From Deltaproteobacteria bacterium (GTDB taxonomy: Bacteria > Desulfobacterota > Desulfobacteria > Desulfobacterales > UBA11574), in assembly GCA_019313505.1 (NCBI GenBank), contig JAFDBA010000197.1:1-10703 (forward strand): 10,703 bases of DNA, in the 5' to 3' direction. The first letter of the stretch is position 1. The number at the start of each line of letters is the position of its first letter. Below, in pieces: positions 1 through 6,863 of the stretch. The notes under the pieces were generated by a model. That model did not search any database. It worked only from the letters and a program-made list of their open reading frames with translations, and was not told the DNA's origin. Made by a program: the position numbers and the translations under genes.

Positions 1-909
1 CCCAACACGCAACATGCCCCCCGCAGCAGGCAGGGCCTCATAGATGGTGGACAAAATCCCCTTGCGGGCCAGATGATACGCAGCGGACAAGCCTGCCGGA
101 CCGGAACCGATAATAGCCACTTTTTCATCCCGCTCAGGGGCACAGGCTATTTCAATATCACGGGCGTCATATTTGTCTGCAGCCAATCGCTTTAGATTCC
201 GGATGGCCACAGGAGAATCCACATCACACCGGCGGCATGCATCTTCGCATCCATGGGGGCAAATTCGTCCAAGCACTCCGGGTAAAGGTAGATCTTCCAT
301 AATAATTTGCAGGGCCTCTTTGTATTTTCCCTGCCCCACCATCTGCACATATCCCTGGACGTTCAAACCAGCAGGGCACGCCAGACGGCAGGGTGCTTTG
401 TCCGCTTTCTGAATGGCAAAAGCCCCTGGTATTGCCTGGGCATATTTTTTGTATACGGCTTTTCTGTCGGTAAATCCCTGATCATATTCGCTGGGTAATG
501 AAACAGGGCACACCTCGACGCAATCGCCACAGGATGTACATTTATCAAGATCAATATAGCGAGGGGTTTTATTGACGGTGACTTTGAAATTTCCTTCAGT
601 ACCTTCAATCTTATCAACTTCAGCACAGGTAATAAGGTTGATGTTTAGATGCCGGCCGACCTCGACCAGTTTGGGAGAGATGATTCACATTGCACAATCA
701 TTGGTGGGAAAAGTCTTATCCAGTTCACTCATCACGCCGCCTATGGCTGATGATTTCTCAACAAGGTGAACCAGATATCCGGAGTCGGCCAGGTCCAAAG
801 AGGCCTGCATTCCGGCAATACCACCACCAAGCACCATAACCGAACCTACCATCTTTTTTCCATGTTGTTTAATGGACATATTGCCTTTCTCGATATTTGT
901 ATGCTCCAT
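1..909 (-). CDS. hdrA: HdrA-like/GltD-like fused FAD and iron-sulfur oxidoreductase, selenocysteine-containing, partial (3' end off window)
   Basis: A single open frame runs from ATG at 909 to the left edge (303 codons), broken only by TGA at 685-687. Domains in order: FAD-binding GGGIAG (residues 28-33) with the HdrA-type TNDCAM motif just before the UGA; UGA at residue 75, where HdrA proteins usually have Cys (DCAMC-SPKL), read here as selenocysteine; a ferredoxin CxxCxxCxxxC cluster (Cys124, 127, 130, 134); a GltD-type N-terminal Fe-S region (Cys174, 178, 217, 221, 225, 228); and a second FAD site GSGPAG (about 268-273). HdrA proteins pass electrons through FAD and Fe-S clusters, in some complexes by flavin-based electron bifurcation. 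The GltD-like half would suggest an NAD(P)H or second flavin module. The start is supported by AAGGA upstream, which overlaps the metF stop. The gene is co-transcribed with metF (10 nt gap). The family call is strong; the exact partner complex is inferred. Confidence 0.9.
652..669 (-). promoter_or_regulatory. Candidate bacterial SECIS hairpin for the HdrA UGA
   Basis: On the coding strand, 15 nt after the UGA, CUGGUC can pair with GGCCGG (6 bp, two G-U wobbles) around the loop GAGGUC. The loop contains GGU starting 23 nt after the UGA. Bacterial SECIS elements lie just downstream of the UGA inside the coding region and carry a conserved GG/GU in the apical loop, bound by SelB. The stem was paired by eye, with no folding energy calculated. 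Confidence 0.65.
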
Positions 910-919
910 TTTTCCATCC

Positions 920-1789
920 TTATATTCTGTCTAATAGTTCCGGTATCTTGTTTTCCCACCCAATTGTTGAAATAAGGACTCCGCTGAATCCTTCTTTTTT
1001 TAAGGTGGCAACCATTTCAGATGCGATCATAGTACACTCGCGAACCTTATCAGGTGCTTTTTGAATCCTTGCTATCAGGGAATCGGGGATAAAAACATTA
1101 TCCACGTTACGAACCATATATCGGGCCATACCCAGTGATTTAAGCAGCAAAACAGTTGGAATAATCTTTGCTTTTTTTGGGTCTACCCGTTTAAGGAAAG
1201 GTTGTATGGTGGACAGGTCAAATAAAGGTGGGCTGACAAAAAATTGAGCACCTGCTTCAATCTTTTTGTTCATTTCCTCAAGCACCAGCTCTGTGGACTT
1301 TCCCTTGGCACCTGCATCAACCGTAGAACCAACGAGAAAGTTTGGAGAGCCTGAAAGATCGATTCCGGCCATGTCCTTTCCCTGTTGAAGACCTGTAATC
1401 GCTCTGAGTAATTCCAGAAGGTCTATGTCATACACCGATCTTGCCTGATGATGATCGCCAAAGCTTGTTTCTTCTCCCGCAACTGTCATTACATTGGCGA
1501 TGCCGCAACCAAAGGCTGAAAGGAGATCCGCCTGGAGAGCGATCCTGTTTCTGTCCCGACAATTGAGCTGTATTACCGTCTCCATACCTTTTGACTGTAA
1601 AATCATGGCCCCGCCCAGGGAACTCATGCGCATAACGGCATTACTCATTTCCGGCACTACAAAGGCATCTACCTCCCCCTTGACTCTCATGGCATTGGTC
1701 ACCATGGTGGAAACATCTACCCCTTTTGGTGGCTCCATTTCCGCAAGGACAGCAAATTCCCCTGCTTCGAATTTGCTTTTCAAATTCAT
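920..1789 (-). CDS. metF: Methylenetetrahydrofolate reductase, short MetF type
   Basis: A 289-residue protein of the MetF flavoprotein family, which interconverts 5,10-methylene-THF and 5-methyl-THF. In anaerobes with the Wood-Ljungdahl pathway this is the last step of the methyl branch. Visible motifs: EMEPPKG (residues 17-23, with the catalytic-type Glu17), RDRNR (78-82), the SFGDHHQAR...YDID stretch, and SGSPNFLVGSTVDAG. The position that is usually the Asp of a TGD-type motif is Glu here (AGEE, Glu106). ATG at 1789 was chosen because GGAGGT (1796-1801, minus strand) sits 6 nt upstream; the open frame extends further up but without a ribosome binding site. The following hdrA-like gene starts 10 nt after the stop, its ribosome site overlapping this stop codon. 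This coupling suggests that MetF exchanges electrons through the HdrA-like protein, not NAD(P)H directly. No metV-like gene is visible upstream. Confidence 0.9.
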   Translation of the reverse strand: MNLKSKFEAGEFAVLAEMEPPKGVDVSTMVTNAMRVKGEVDAFVVPEMSNAVMRMSSLGGAMILQSKGMETVIQLNCRDRNRIALQADLLSAFGCGIANVMTVAGEETSFGDHHQARSVYDIDLLELLRAITGLQQGKDMAGIDLSGSPNFLVGSTVDAGAKGKSTELVLEEMNKKIEAGAQFFVSPPLFDLSTIQPFLKRVDPKKAKIIPTVLLLKSLGMARYMVRNVDNVFIPDSLIARIQKAPDKVRECTMIASEMVATLKKEGFSGVLISTIGWENKIPELLDRI

Positions 1790-2009
1790 ATGACTACCTC
1801 CGATTTTTACACAAAAATAACAAAAAACAGCTAATGAATGAGTCTGTTGACTAATGAATAGATAAGTTTTCAGATGTAACATGAGCAACAACTGTGCCGG
1901 GAGGAAATAATCGAGATAAATTTTAAGAAAACAATTATTATATCAAATAATTAGATGAGGTTTTTTGCGATGGCCCAAAAATTATTAAGATTTGATTTCA
2001 CGGAGCTAT

Positions 2010-2026
2010 TGTGCCAGTTTGGCACA
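2010..2026. repeat. Palindrome TGTGCCA-N3-TGGCACA, candidate operator
   Basis: A perfect 7-bp inverted repeat with a 3-nt centre. A degenerate second copy with the same spacing (TGTGCCA-N3-TGGAATA) lies at 2071-2087. Two spaced copies in a divergent promoter region suggest a transcription-factor site. No regulator can be assigned. Confidence 0.5.
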
Positions 2027-2077
2027 TGTGCTATACATGTAGAGGGCAAATTAGTGGTTGGATAACGATTTGTGCCA

Positions 2078-2143
2078 TTTTGGAATAGTCCCTTTTGGAA
2101 TAGCGGCCTGAACATAATCGCACCAAACACAACATTCCAAAAT
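2078..2143. repeat. TTTTGGAATAG direct repeats with distal inverted copy
   Basis: TTTTGGAATAG occurs at 2078-2088 and again at 2093-2103, 15 nt apart. The reverse complement ATTCCAAAAT lies at 2134-2143, matching ATTTTGGAAT at 2077-2086 exactly. The group could be a binding-site array or a hairpin. Its function is unknown. Confidence 0.4.
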
Positions 2144-2204
2144 CAGCGGTCTCGTAGAGTGTCGAGTAACATTTCAATAAATTCAGGTATAAAAGATATT
2201 TCTC

Positions 2205-2358
2205 AACCGTAAATGAACACGAATGAACGTTTATATAAGAAATTTACAAACTCATTACTTGACGGTTTCGTAAAAAGTCCAACTTCTGCGTTGCGCTGCA
2301 GTTTGTAACTTTCTATTATATATTATTTTATGTTTATTTGCGTTTATTCGCGGTTAAA
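2205..2358. repeat. Possible miniature inverted-repeat or dispersed intergenic unit
   Basis: The reverse complement of about 2205-2234 resembles about 2331-2355 (ATGTTTATTTGCGTTTATTC onward). Over 25 aligned positions 17 match, and all 8 differences are transitions, six of which would still pair as G-U in RNA. Between the arms lies TTTCGTAAAAAGTCCAACTT; its 11-nt core GTAAAAAGTCC (2270-2280) recurs exactly at 3721-3731. The right arm runs up to the ribosome site of the next gene. Confidence 0.4.
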
Positions 2359-2379
2359 ATTAATGAGAAGGATATATGG

Positions 2380-3654
2380 ATGCAAAATCAAATAATTATT
2401 ATCGATGATGATATCGATTTTCTTGAAATCATCAAAGGGCATTTGCAAAAGTCCGGATTTAAAAACATACGCACCGAAGACAATCCCATGAAAGCGGCGT
2501 CTCTTTTTGAAGAAGGGAAGGTTTTCGATATTGCGCTGGTCGATATGACCATGCCGGAAATGGACGGGCTTGCACTGCTTGAAATAATAAAAAACATAAG
2601 TCCGAGAACCGAATGCATTATGGCTACCGCCGTTAACGAGGCCAGAATTGCAGTGGAATGTTTAAACAAAGGTGCTTATGACTATCTTGTAAAGCCTGTC
2701 TCCCAGGGGGACCTTATATTTTCCATGAAACGAGCCATGGAAAAAAAGCGTCTACTTGATATTCTGGATATAGAAAAAAGCCAAACGTTGCCCCAACTGG
2801 TGAACACAAAACCTTTCAAACCGATTATAACCCGGTCCCAAAAGGTTCTAAGAGTTTTAAAGGAGGCGGAATTGCATGCCGATAGTGATGTTCCTCTTTT
2901 AATTACAGGTGAAAGCGGAACCGGTAAGGAACTTCTGGCATGGGCAATTCATTCCGCGAGCCCCAGATCAAAATATCCCCTTACACCCGTCAATATGGCC
3001 TCCCTCACCGGCAGCCTTTTTGAAGCTGAATTTTTCGGTCACACTAAAGGAGCTTTTACCGGCGCTCAAAATGATCGCACCGGCTATCTGGAATACACAA
3101 ATCGCGGCACCATGTTTTTAGATGAGATAGGTAATCTCCCCATTGAGCTGCAGGGTAAACTTTTGCGCGTTTTACAGGATGGAGAATACTTTAAACTGGG
3201 GACCAATGTTCATCAGAAAGCGGACGTACGATTCATCGCAGCGACCAACGAAGATCTGGAAAAGATGATGGCTAAAAAAGTTTTTCGAAAAGATTTATAT
3301 TACCGTATCCGGGGGGGATGGCTTCACCTGCCTCCTTTGAGAGAAAGAAAAGAGGATATTCCGCTGTTGGCCGGTAAATTTTTACAAGATTACGGCGGTT
3401 CCGCTAAAAATCAAAACATTGGGGAAGAGACCCTGTGTCTGCTTATGGAGTATGACTATCCCGGAAATGTTAGAGAACTCAGATCGATCATCCAGTCCGC
3501 TGTAAATCTGGCACAGGGGAAACCAATTTCATCAGATTTTCTTCCCGAGCATCTAAGAAAGCGCAAATCAATATCAAAGTGTTTAATCCAGTCGGTATCC
3601 GAAGATATTTTGCCCCTTGCACAAATTGAAAAATCCCACATTATTAGGGCTTAA
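2380..3654 (+). CDS. Sigma54-activator response regulator lacking the C-terminal HTH (REC-AAA+)
   Basis: A 424-residue NtrC/AtoC-type regulator. The receiver domain (about 1-115) has the acidic pocket DDD (9-11), phospho-acceptor Asp55, Thr83 and Lys105. The AAA+ domain (about 145-385) has Walker A GESGTGKE (177-184), an intact sigma54-contact loop GAFTGA (224-229), Walker B FLDE (246-249) and an R-finger region. The protein stops just after LAQIEKSHIIRA, exactly where the Fis-type HTH normally starts, and no HTH is found in the other frames downstream. It should hydrolyse ATP and remodel sigma54 polymerase but cannot bind an enhancer by the usual domain. HTH-less activators such as FlgR of Helicobacter pylori are known. 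ATG at 2380 is preferred over the upstream TTG at 2338 because AAGGA (2368-2372) lies 7 nt before it. Its partner kinase is not certain; the kinase at 3951 is the nearest. Confidence 0.9.
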   Translation: MQNQIIIIDDDIDFLEIIKGHLQKSGFKNIRTEDNPMKAASLFEEGKVFDIALVDMTMPEMDGLALLEIIKNISPRTECIMATAVNEARIAVECLNKGAYDYLVKPVSQGDLIFSMKRAMEKKRLLDILDIEKSQTLPQLVNTKPFKPIITRSQKVLRVLKEAELHADSDVPLLITGESGTGKELLAWAIHSASPRSKYPLTPVNMASLTGSLFEAEFFGHTKGAFTGAQNDRTGYLEYTNRGTMFLDEIGNLPIELQGKLLRVLQDGEYFKLGTNVHQKADVRFIAATNEDLEKMMAKKVFRKDLYYRIRGGWLHLPPLRERKEDIPLLAGKFLQDYGGSAKNQNIGEETLCLLMEYDYPGNVRELRSIIQSAVNLAQGKPISSDFLPEHLRKRKSISKCLIQSVSEDILPLAQIEKSHIIRA

Positions 3655-3842
3655 ATTATATAGAATAGATTAATCTGCAAAGAGAACATTTATCATGACC
3701 ATTAACAAAACGAGACCTTTGTAAAAAGTCCGATTTAGACAGTTTGGTATATATGTTTATGTTAAGTCATTATCATTGCGGCCAATGAAATGATGTGTTT
3801 TAAATTTTTTAAACTTGCAATTTTTCCACGAAGGTAGATAAA
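3655..3842. other. Non-coding spacer with repeat core and hairpin
   Basis: AT-rich spacer. It contains the second copy of GTAAAAAGTCC (3721-3731), a perfect inverted repeat TCATTG-CGGC-CAATGA (3773-3788), and a weak promoter-like pair TAGACA (3736-3741), 16 nt, TATGTT (3758-3763) that could drive the kinase operon. No HTH-coding remnant of the preceding regulator is visible. Confidence 0.4.
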
Positions 3843-3975
3843 ATGGCAATTGATCCGAAGGGGCCAGAATCCTTGGAGTTACACGGGTGACCATCTGGAA
3901 CAGAATGAAGCGGTTCGGGTTGCGTTCCAGTCAGAACAAGAGAGTAAATTATGTCTGATTTTACTTCCTCAATAA
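3843..3975 (+). pseudogene. Possible small broken gene or leader peptide upstream of the sensor kinase
   Basis: ATG at 3843 has a fair ribosome site (GAAGGT). As written it encodes only 15 residues (MAIDPKGPESLELHG) before TGA at 3888-3890. If one G of the GGG run (3885-3887) is removed, the frame continues as GDHLEQNEAVRVAFQSEQES and beyond for 43 residues in all. It would then end at TAA 3973-3975, overlapping the ATG at 3975 inside the kinase gene (TAATG). That reads like a small coding gene with a single-base frameshift, translationally coupled to the kinase. Alternatives: a true 15-residue leader, or chance. I do not recognise the peptide. Confidence 0.35.
3895..3930 (+). repeat. Inverted repeat CTGGAAC/GTTCCAG before the kinase start
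   Basis: A perfect 7-bp stem (3895-3901 with 3924-3930) around a 22-nt loop, ending 20 nt before the ATG at 3951. It could form a 5' leader hairpin. It also lies inside the putative broken small gene, so it may be incidental. Confidence 0.35.
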
Positions 3976-5540
3976 TGAATATCGCCCTTGTGGGTGGCGG
4001 GAAATTCTGCAAAGAGCTTCTTGAAAAAACCTCATTTCATGGTCAGGAGGAAGGTATCAACGCTTCCATCGTTGCCGTTGCTGATCCTGATTTCAAAAGT
4101 CCGGGCATTGTCGCCGCCAAAGACAGGGGACTGCTGACCTTCAATAATTATAACCAGTTATATGAACCCGAATACCATATAAATATTATCATTATTCTTA
4201 CTCCCGACCCCGACATTTTCAATGATATTCTCAAAACCCGCCCCCCCCATATTCGCCTGATGGCATATGATGTTTTTAAGATTTTCTGGAAAGCCATCGG
4301 AATTGAGGAGCAAAAATTAAGAGAACGAACCAAAGAAATGGAAACCATCCTTAACGGCATCCAGGAATTTATCCTCGTTATAACACCGGATAAAAAAATT
4401 ATTGATGTCAATGAGACGTTTTTGAACAAGATGTGTTATACCCGCGATGAGGTGATCGGGAAAAAATGCCACGAAGTCTATCAGAAAAGTAATACGCCGT
4501 GCAGCTTTGATGATATTGTCTGCCCTTTAAAAAAGGTGCTTGACAATAAAAGGCCGGTGACCAAGGTCATGACCCGATTCAACCATAATGGAGAGCGGCG
4601 TTACATTGAAATTACCATTTCCCCGATCTGGGAAAAAGACGGCAAAATTTCCAGGTTCATTGAAATTAGCAGAGATATAACAGAACGTAAAAAAGAAGAA
4701 GAGAAAATCACCAAGCGTCTGGAGCAGATGGTTGAAGAAAGAACCCGCCAGTTAAAAAAAACCCACAATGAATTGATCCAGCAGAGTAAAATGGCGTCCC
4801 TGGGCAAACTGGCCGCTTCCGTGGTTCATGAAATCAACAATCCCAATGCGGGAATTTTAAATCTTATTCTGCTGATTAAACGTATCGTTAATGAAGGACC
4901 TGTTAATCAAAAAGAAATGGGTCAATTTGTCCGATACCTGGATCTGATGGAAACAGAAACCCGTAGAATCAGCCGGATTGTTTCCAATCTTCTAACCTTT
5001 TCCAGACAATCCAGATTAAAACCCAAACATGTCAACATCAACCGGCTTATTGAAAAAACCCTTTTATTGAATTCCAACCTTCTTAAACTCAACCGCTCAA
5101 AGGTTAAAAAACATTTTGATCGCAACCTGCCCGATTATTTCGGATCGGAAGATCAGCTTCAACAGGTTTTTATGAATTTTGTTTCCAATGCTGCGGAAGC
5201 GATGGAATCCGGCGGCGGTACATTAACCCTGTCAACAGCTTATTCTGCAGAAAACGATAAAATCATCATTTCTTTTAAAGATACCGGGGTGGGAATACCG
5301 GATGAAAATCTTTCAAAACTTTTTGAGCCTTTTTTTACAACCAAAAAGAAAGGAAAAGGGGTGGGCCTCGGCCTGTCTGTGGCATATGGAATTATTAAGG
5401 AACATAGCGGCGCCATCAGTGTTAAATCAAATAAAAAAAACGGCGCCACCTTTACAATCGAAATTCCTTTGAAACACCCTTTATATAAAACTGAAGTGGC
5501 CGGAGGTGTCAATGATCGAAACCAAAATCCTTATCGTTGA
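3951..5540 (+). CDS. PAS sensor histidine kinase with Rossmann-like N-terminal domain
   Basis: A 529-residue kinase with no transmembrane segment that I can see, so probably cytoplasmic. Residues about 9-120 begin MNIALVGGGKFCKELL and look like a nucleotide-binding Rossmann domain (glycine-rich loop after the first strand). A short helix (about 121-130) leads to a PAS domain (about 130-245) carrying Cys173, Cys184 and Cys191 (KKCHEV...TPCSF...VCPL), a possible redox or metal site. Then come a coiled-coil linker, HisKA with HEINNP (phospho-acceptor His293), and HATPase_c with N-box Asn413, DTGVGIPDE (from Asp444) and GKGVGLGLS (from about 467). The start at 3951 has a modest GAGAG site; ATG 3975 (residue 9) is a real alternative because the domain starts there and a TAATG stop-start overlap sits at it. 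The 3' end overlaps the next regulator by 29 nt, so they are very probably a cognate pair. Confidence 0.9.
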   Translation: MSDFTSSIMNIALVGGGKFCKELLEKTSFHGQEEGINASIVAVADPDFKSPGIVAAKDRGLLTFNNYNQLYEPEYHINIIIILTPDPDIFNDILKTRPPHIRLMAYDVFKIFWKAIGIEEQKLRERTKEMETILNGIQEFILVITPDKKIIDVNETFLNKMCYTRDEVIGKKCHEVYQKSNTPCSFDDIVCPLKKVLDNKRPVTKVMTRFNHNGERRYIEITISPIWEKDGKISRFIEISRDITERKKEEEKITKRLEQMVEERTRQLKKTHNELIQQSKMASLGKLAASVVHEINNPNAGILNLILLIKRIVNEGPVNQKEMGQFVRYLDLMETETRRISRIVSNLLTFSRQSRLKPKHVNINRLIEKTLLLNSNLLKLNRSKVKKHFDRNLPDYFGSEDQLQQVFMNFVSNAAEAMESGGGTLTLSTAYSAENDKIIISFKDTGVGIPDENLSKLFEPFFTTKKKGKGVGLGLSVAYGIIKEHSGAISVKSNKKNGATFTIEIPLKHPLYKTEVAGGVNDRNQNPYR

Positions 5541-6849
5541 TGACGAACACATCATGCGGGAATCTCTGGCCGGATGGCTTGAACGGGACGGCCATGCTAT
5601 CGATACGGTGGCCAGCGGTGAAGCGGCCCTGGAAAAATTAAAGGATACCCTGTATGATATCCTTCTTGTTGATATCAAGATGGAAGGGATGAGCGGGCTG
5701 GATGTTTTAAAATACGTTAAAGAAAATGATCCTGACGTGGCCGTGGTCATGATCACGGCCTACGGTTCAATCTCCACTGCTATTGAAGCCATGAAAAACG
5801 GAGCTTATGATTATCTACTTAAACCCTTTGATCCCGATGAACTGGGCATTATCATAGAAAAAATCATCAGAGATCAAGCCCGGATCCGGGAAAATGTTTA
5901 TTTAAAATCCCAGGTTAAGGATCGAACCCGTTTTGAGAGCATGATCGGCCAATCCAGACCCATGCAGGAAATTTTTGATCTTATTATGGATGTTGCACCC
6001 AGAAACTCAACAGTTCTGATAACCGGTGAGACCGGAACCGGTAAAGGGTTGGCAGCCAAGGCTATTCATACGAACAGTCCCCGCTGTGAAGGTCCCTTTG
6101 TGGTTGTCAACTGCGGCGCCATTCCAGAACATCTCATGGAAAGCGAACTTTTCGGCCATCAAAAGGGAGCATTTACCGATGCCAAAGAAACCAAAAAAGG
6201 TCGTTTGGAAATATCCCATGGGGGCACCCTCTTTTTGGATGAAATCGGAGAGATCAGCATGAGAATGCAGATCGACCTTTTGCGGGTACTGGAAGACCGT
6301 GTATTCTATAGGGTGGGAGGGACCCAGCCCCTCAAATCGGATTTTCGGGTCATCGCAGCCAGCAATAGGAATCTCGAAGATGCCATCAAAGAAGGGATTT
6401 TTCGTGAAGATTTTTACTATCGACTGAACGTAATTTCTTTTATAATGCCGCCGCTTCGTGAGCGCAAAGAAGATATTCCACTTCTGGCCGAACATTTTCT
6501 TCGCCGTTTTTCTCAGGAAACCAATAAACCCATAGACCACATCAACCGGGAAGCCATGGATGAAATGATGCTCTATGAATGGCCGGGGAACGTCAGGGAA
6601 CTGGAAAATGCCATAGAACGGGCGGTTGTGGTCAGTAAAAGTCGCCACATCCTGCCTGAAGATCTACCCATTTTTAAACCTGAACACCGTATTTCGACAC
6701 CACAAAATTCCCTTAAAGAGATTGAGAAAGCTCATATTACTCAGATACTCAATGAAAATGAATGGAATGTTTCAAAGAGTTCCAAAATCCTGGGGATTGA
6801 CCGCTCCACATTATACAGTAAAATTAAACGCTATAGTATTAATAAATAA
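5512..6849 (+). CDS. Sigma54-dependent response regulator (REC-AAA+-Fis HTH) with GAFTDA loop
   Basis: A 445-residue NtrC/AtoC-family regulator with all three domains. Receiver: acidic pair Asp10/Asp11, phospho-acceptor Asp54, Thr82, Lys104. AAA+: Walker A GETGTGKG (172-179, last residue Gly rather than the common Glu), sigma54-contact loop GAFTDA (219-224) in place of GAFTGA, Walker B FLDE (241-244), then FYYRLNV and the PPLRERKEDIPLL motif. The C-terminus carries a Fis-type helix-turn-helix (NVSKSSKILGIDRSTLYSKI). ATG at 5512 was chosen over GTG at 5506 because GGAGG (5502-5506) sits 5 nt upstream and overlaps that GTG. The start lies inside the kinase gene, pointing to translational coupling and a shared signal. 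It should activate sigma54 promoters; the D variant of the loop occurs in some relatives as far as I recall, so it need not be inactive. Confidence 0.93.
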   Translation: MIETKILIVDDEHIMRESLAGWLERDGHAIDTVASGEAALEKLKDTLYDILLVDIKMEGMSGLDVLKYVKENDPDVAVVMITAYGSISTAIEAMKNGAYDYLLKPFDPDELGIIIEKIIRDQARIRENVYLKSQVKDRTRFESMIGQSRPMQEIFDLIMDVAPRNSTVLITGETGTGKGLAAKAIHTNSPRCEGPFVVVNCGAIPEHLMESELFGHQKGAFTDAKETKKGRLEISHGGTLFLDEIGEISMRMQIDLLRVLEDRVFYRVGGTQPLKSDFRVIAASNRNLEDAIKEGIFREDFYYRLNVISFIMPPLRERKEDIPLLAEHFLRRFSQETNKPIDHINREAMDEMMLYEWPGNVRELENAIERAVVVSKSRHILPEDLPIFKPEHRISTPQNSLKEIEKAHITQILNENEWNVSKSSKILGIDRSTLYSKIKRYSINK

Positions 6850-6863
6850 ACAGGCTTATTAAA

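Larger units (their letters stand above)
1790..2379. other. Divergent intergenic region with palindromes and repeats
   Basis: About 590 nt between the diverging metF operon and the first response regulator. I see no credible coding frame. It holds a TGTGCCA palindrome, two TTTTGGAATAG direct repeats with a distant inverted copy, a repeat-like unit at about 2205-2358, and AT-rich DNA upstream of metF. For metF the best -10 is TATAAT on the minus strand at 1937-1942, about 148 nt from the start codon, without a convincing -35. CTAATGAAT occurs twice (1831 and 1851) in the metF leader. Confidence 0.6.

Noticed and set aside
685..909. A truncated 74-residue flavoprotein ending at the UGA
   Set aside because: The same frame continues with strongly conserved HdrA and GltD-like sequence, so the UGA is better read as selenocysteine than as a stop or nonsense mutation.
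1790..1891. Longer metF start at 1891
   Set aside because: No ribosome site there and no family-like sequence. GGAGGT marks the ATG at 1789.
2018..2035. Possible sigma54 promoter at TTGGCACATGTGCTATA
   Set aside because: The GG is not followed by GC at the strict 10-nt spacing, so the -12 element is missing.
6007..6648. Long minus-strand open frame of 213 codons
   Set aside because: It lies wholly opposite the well-supported AAA+ domain of the regulator and has no recognisable domain.
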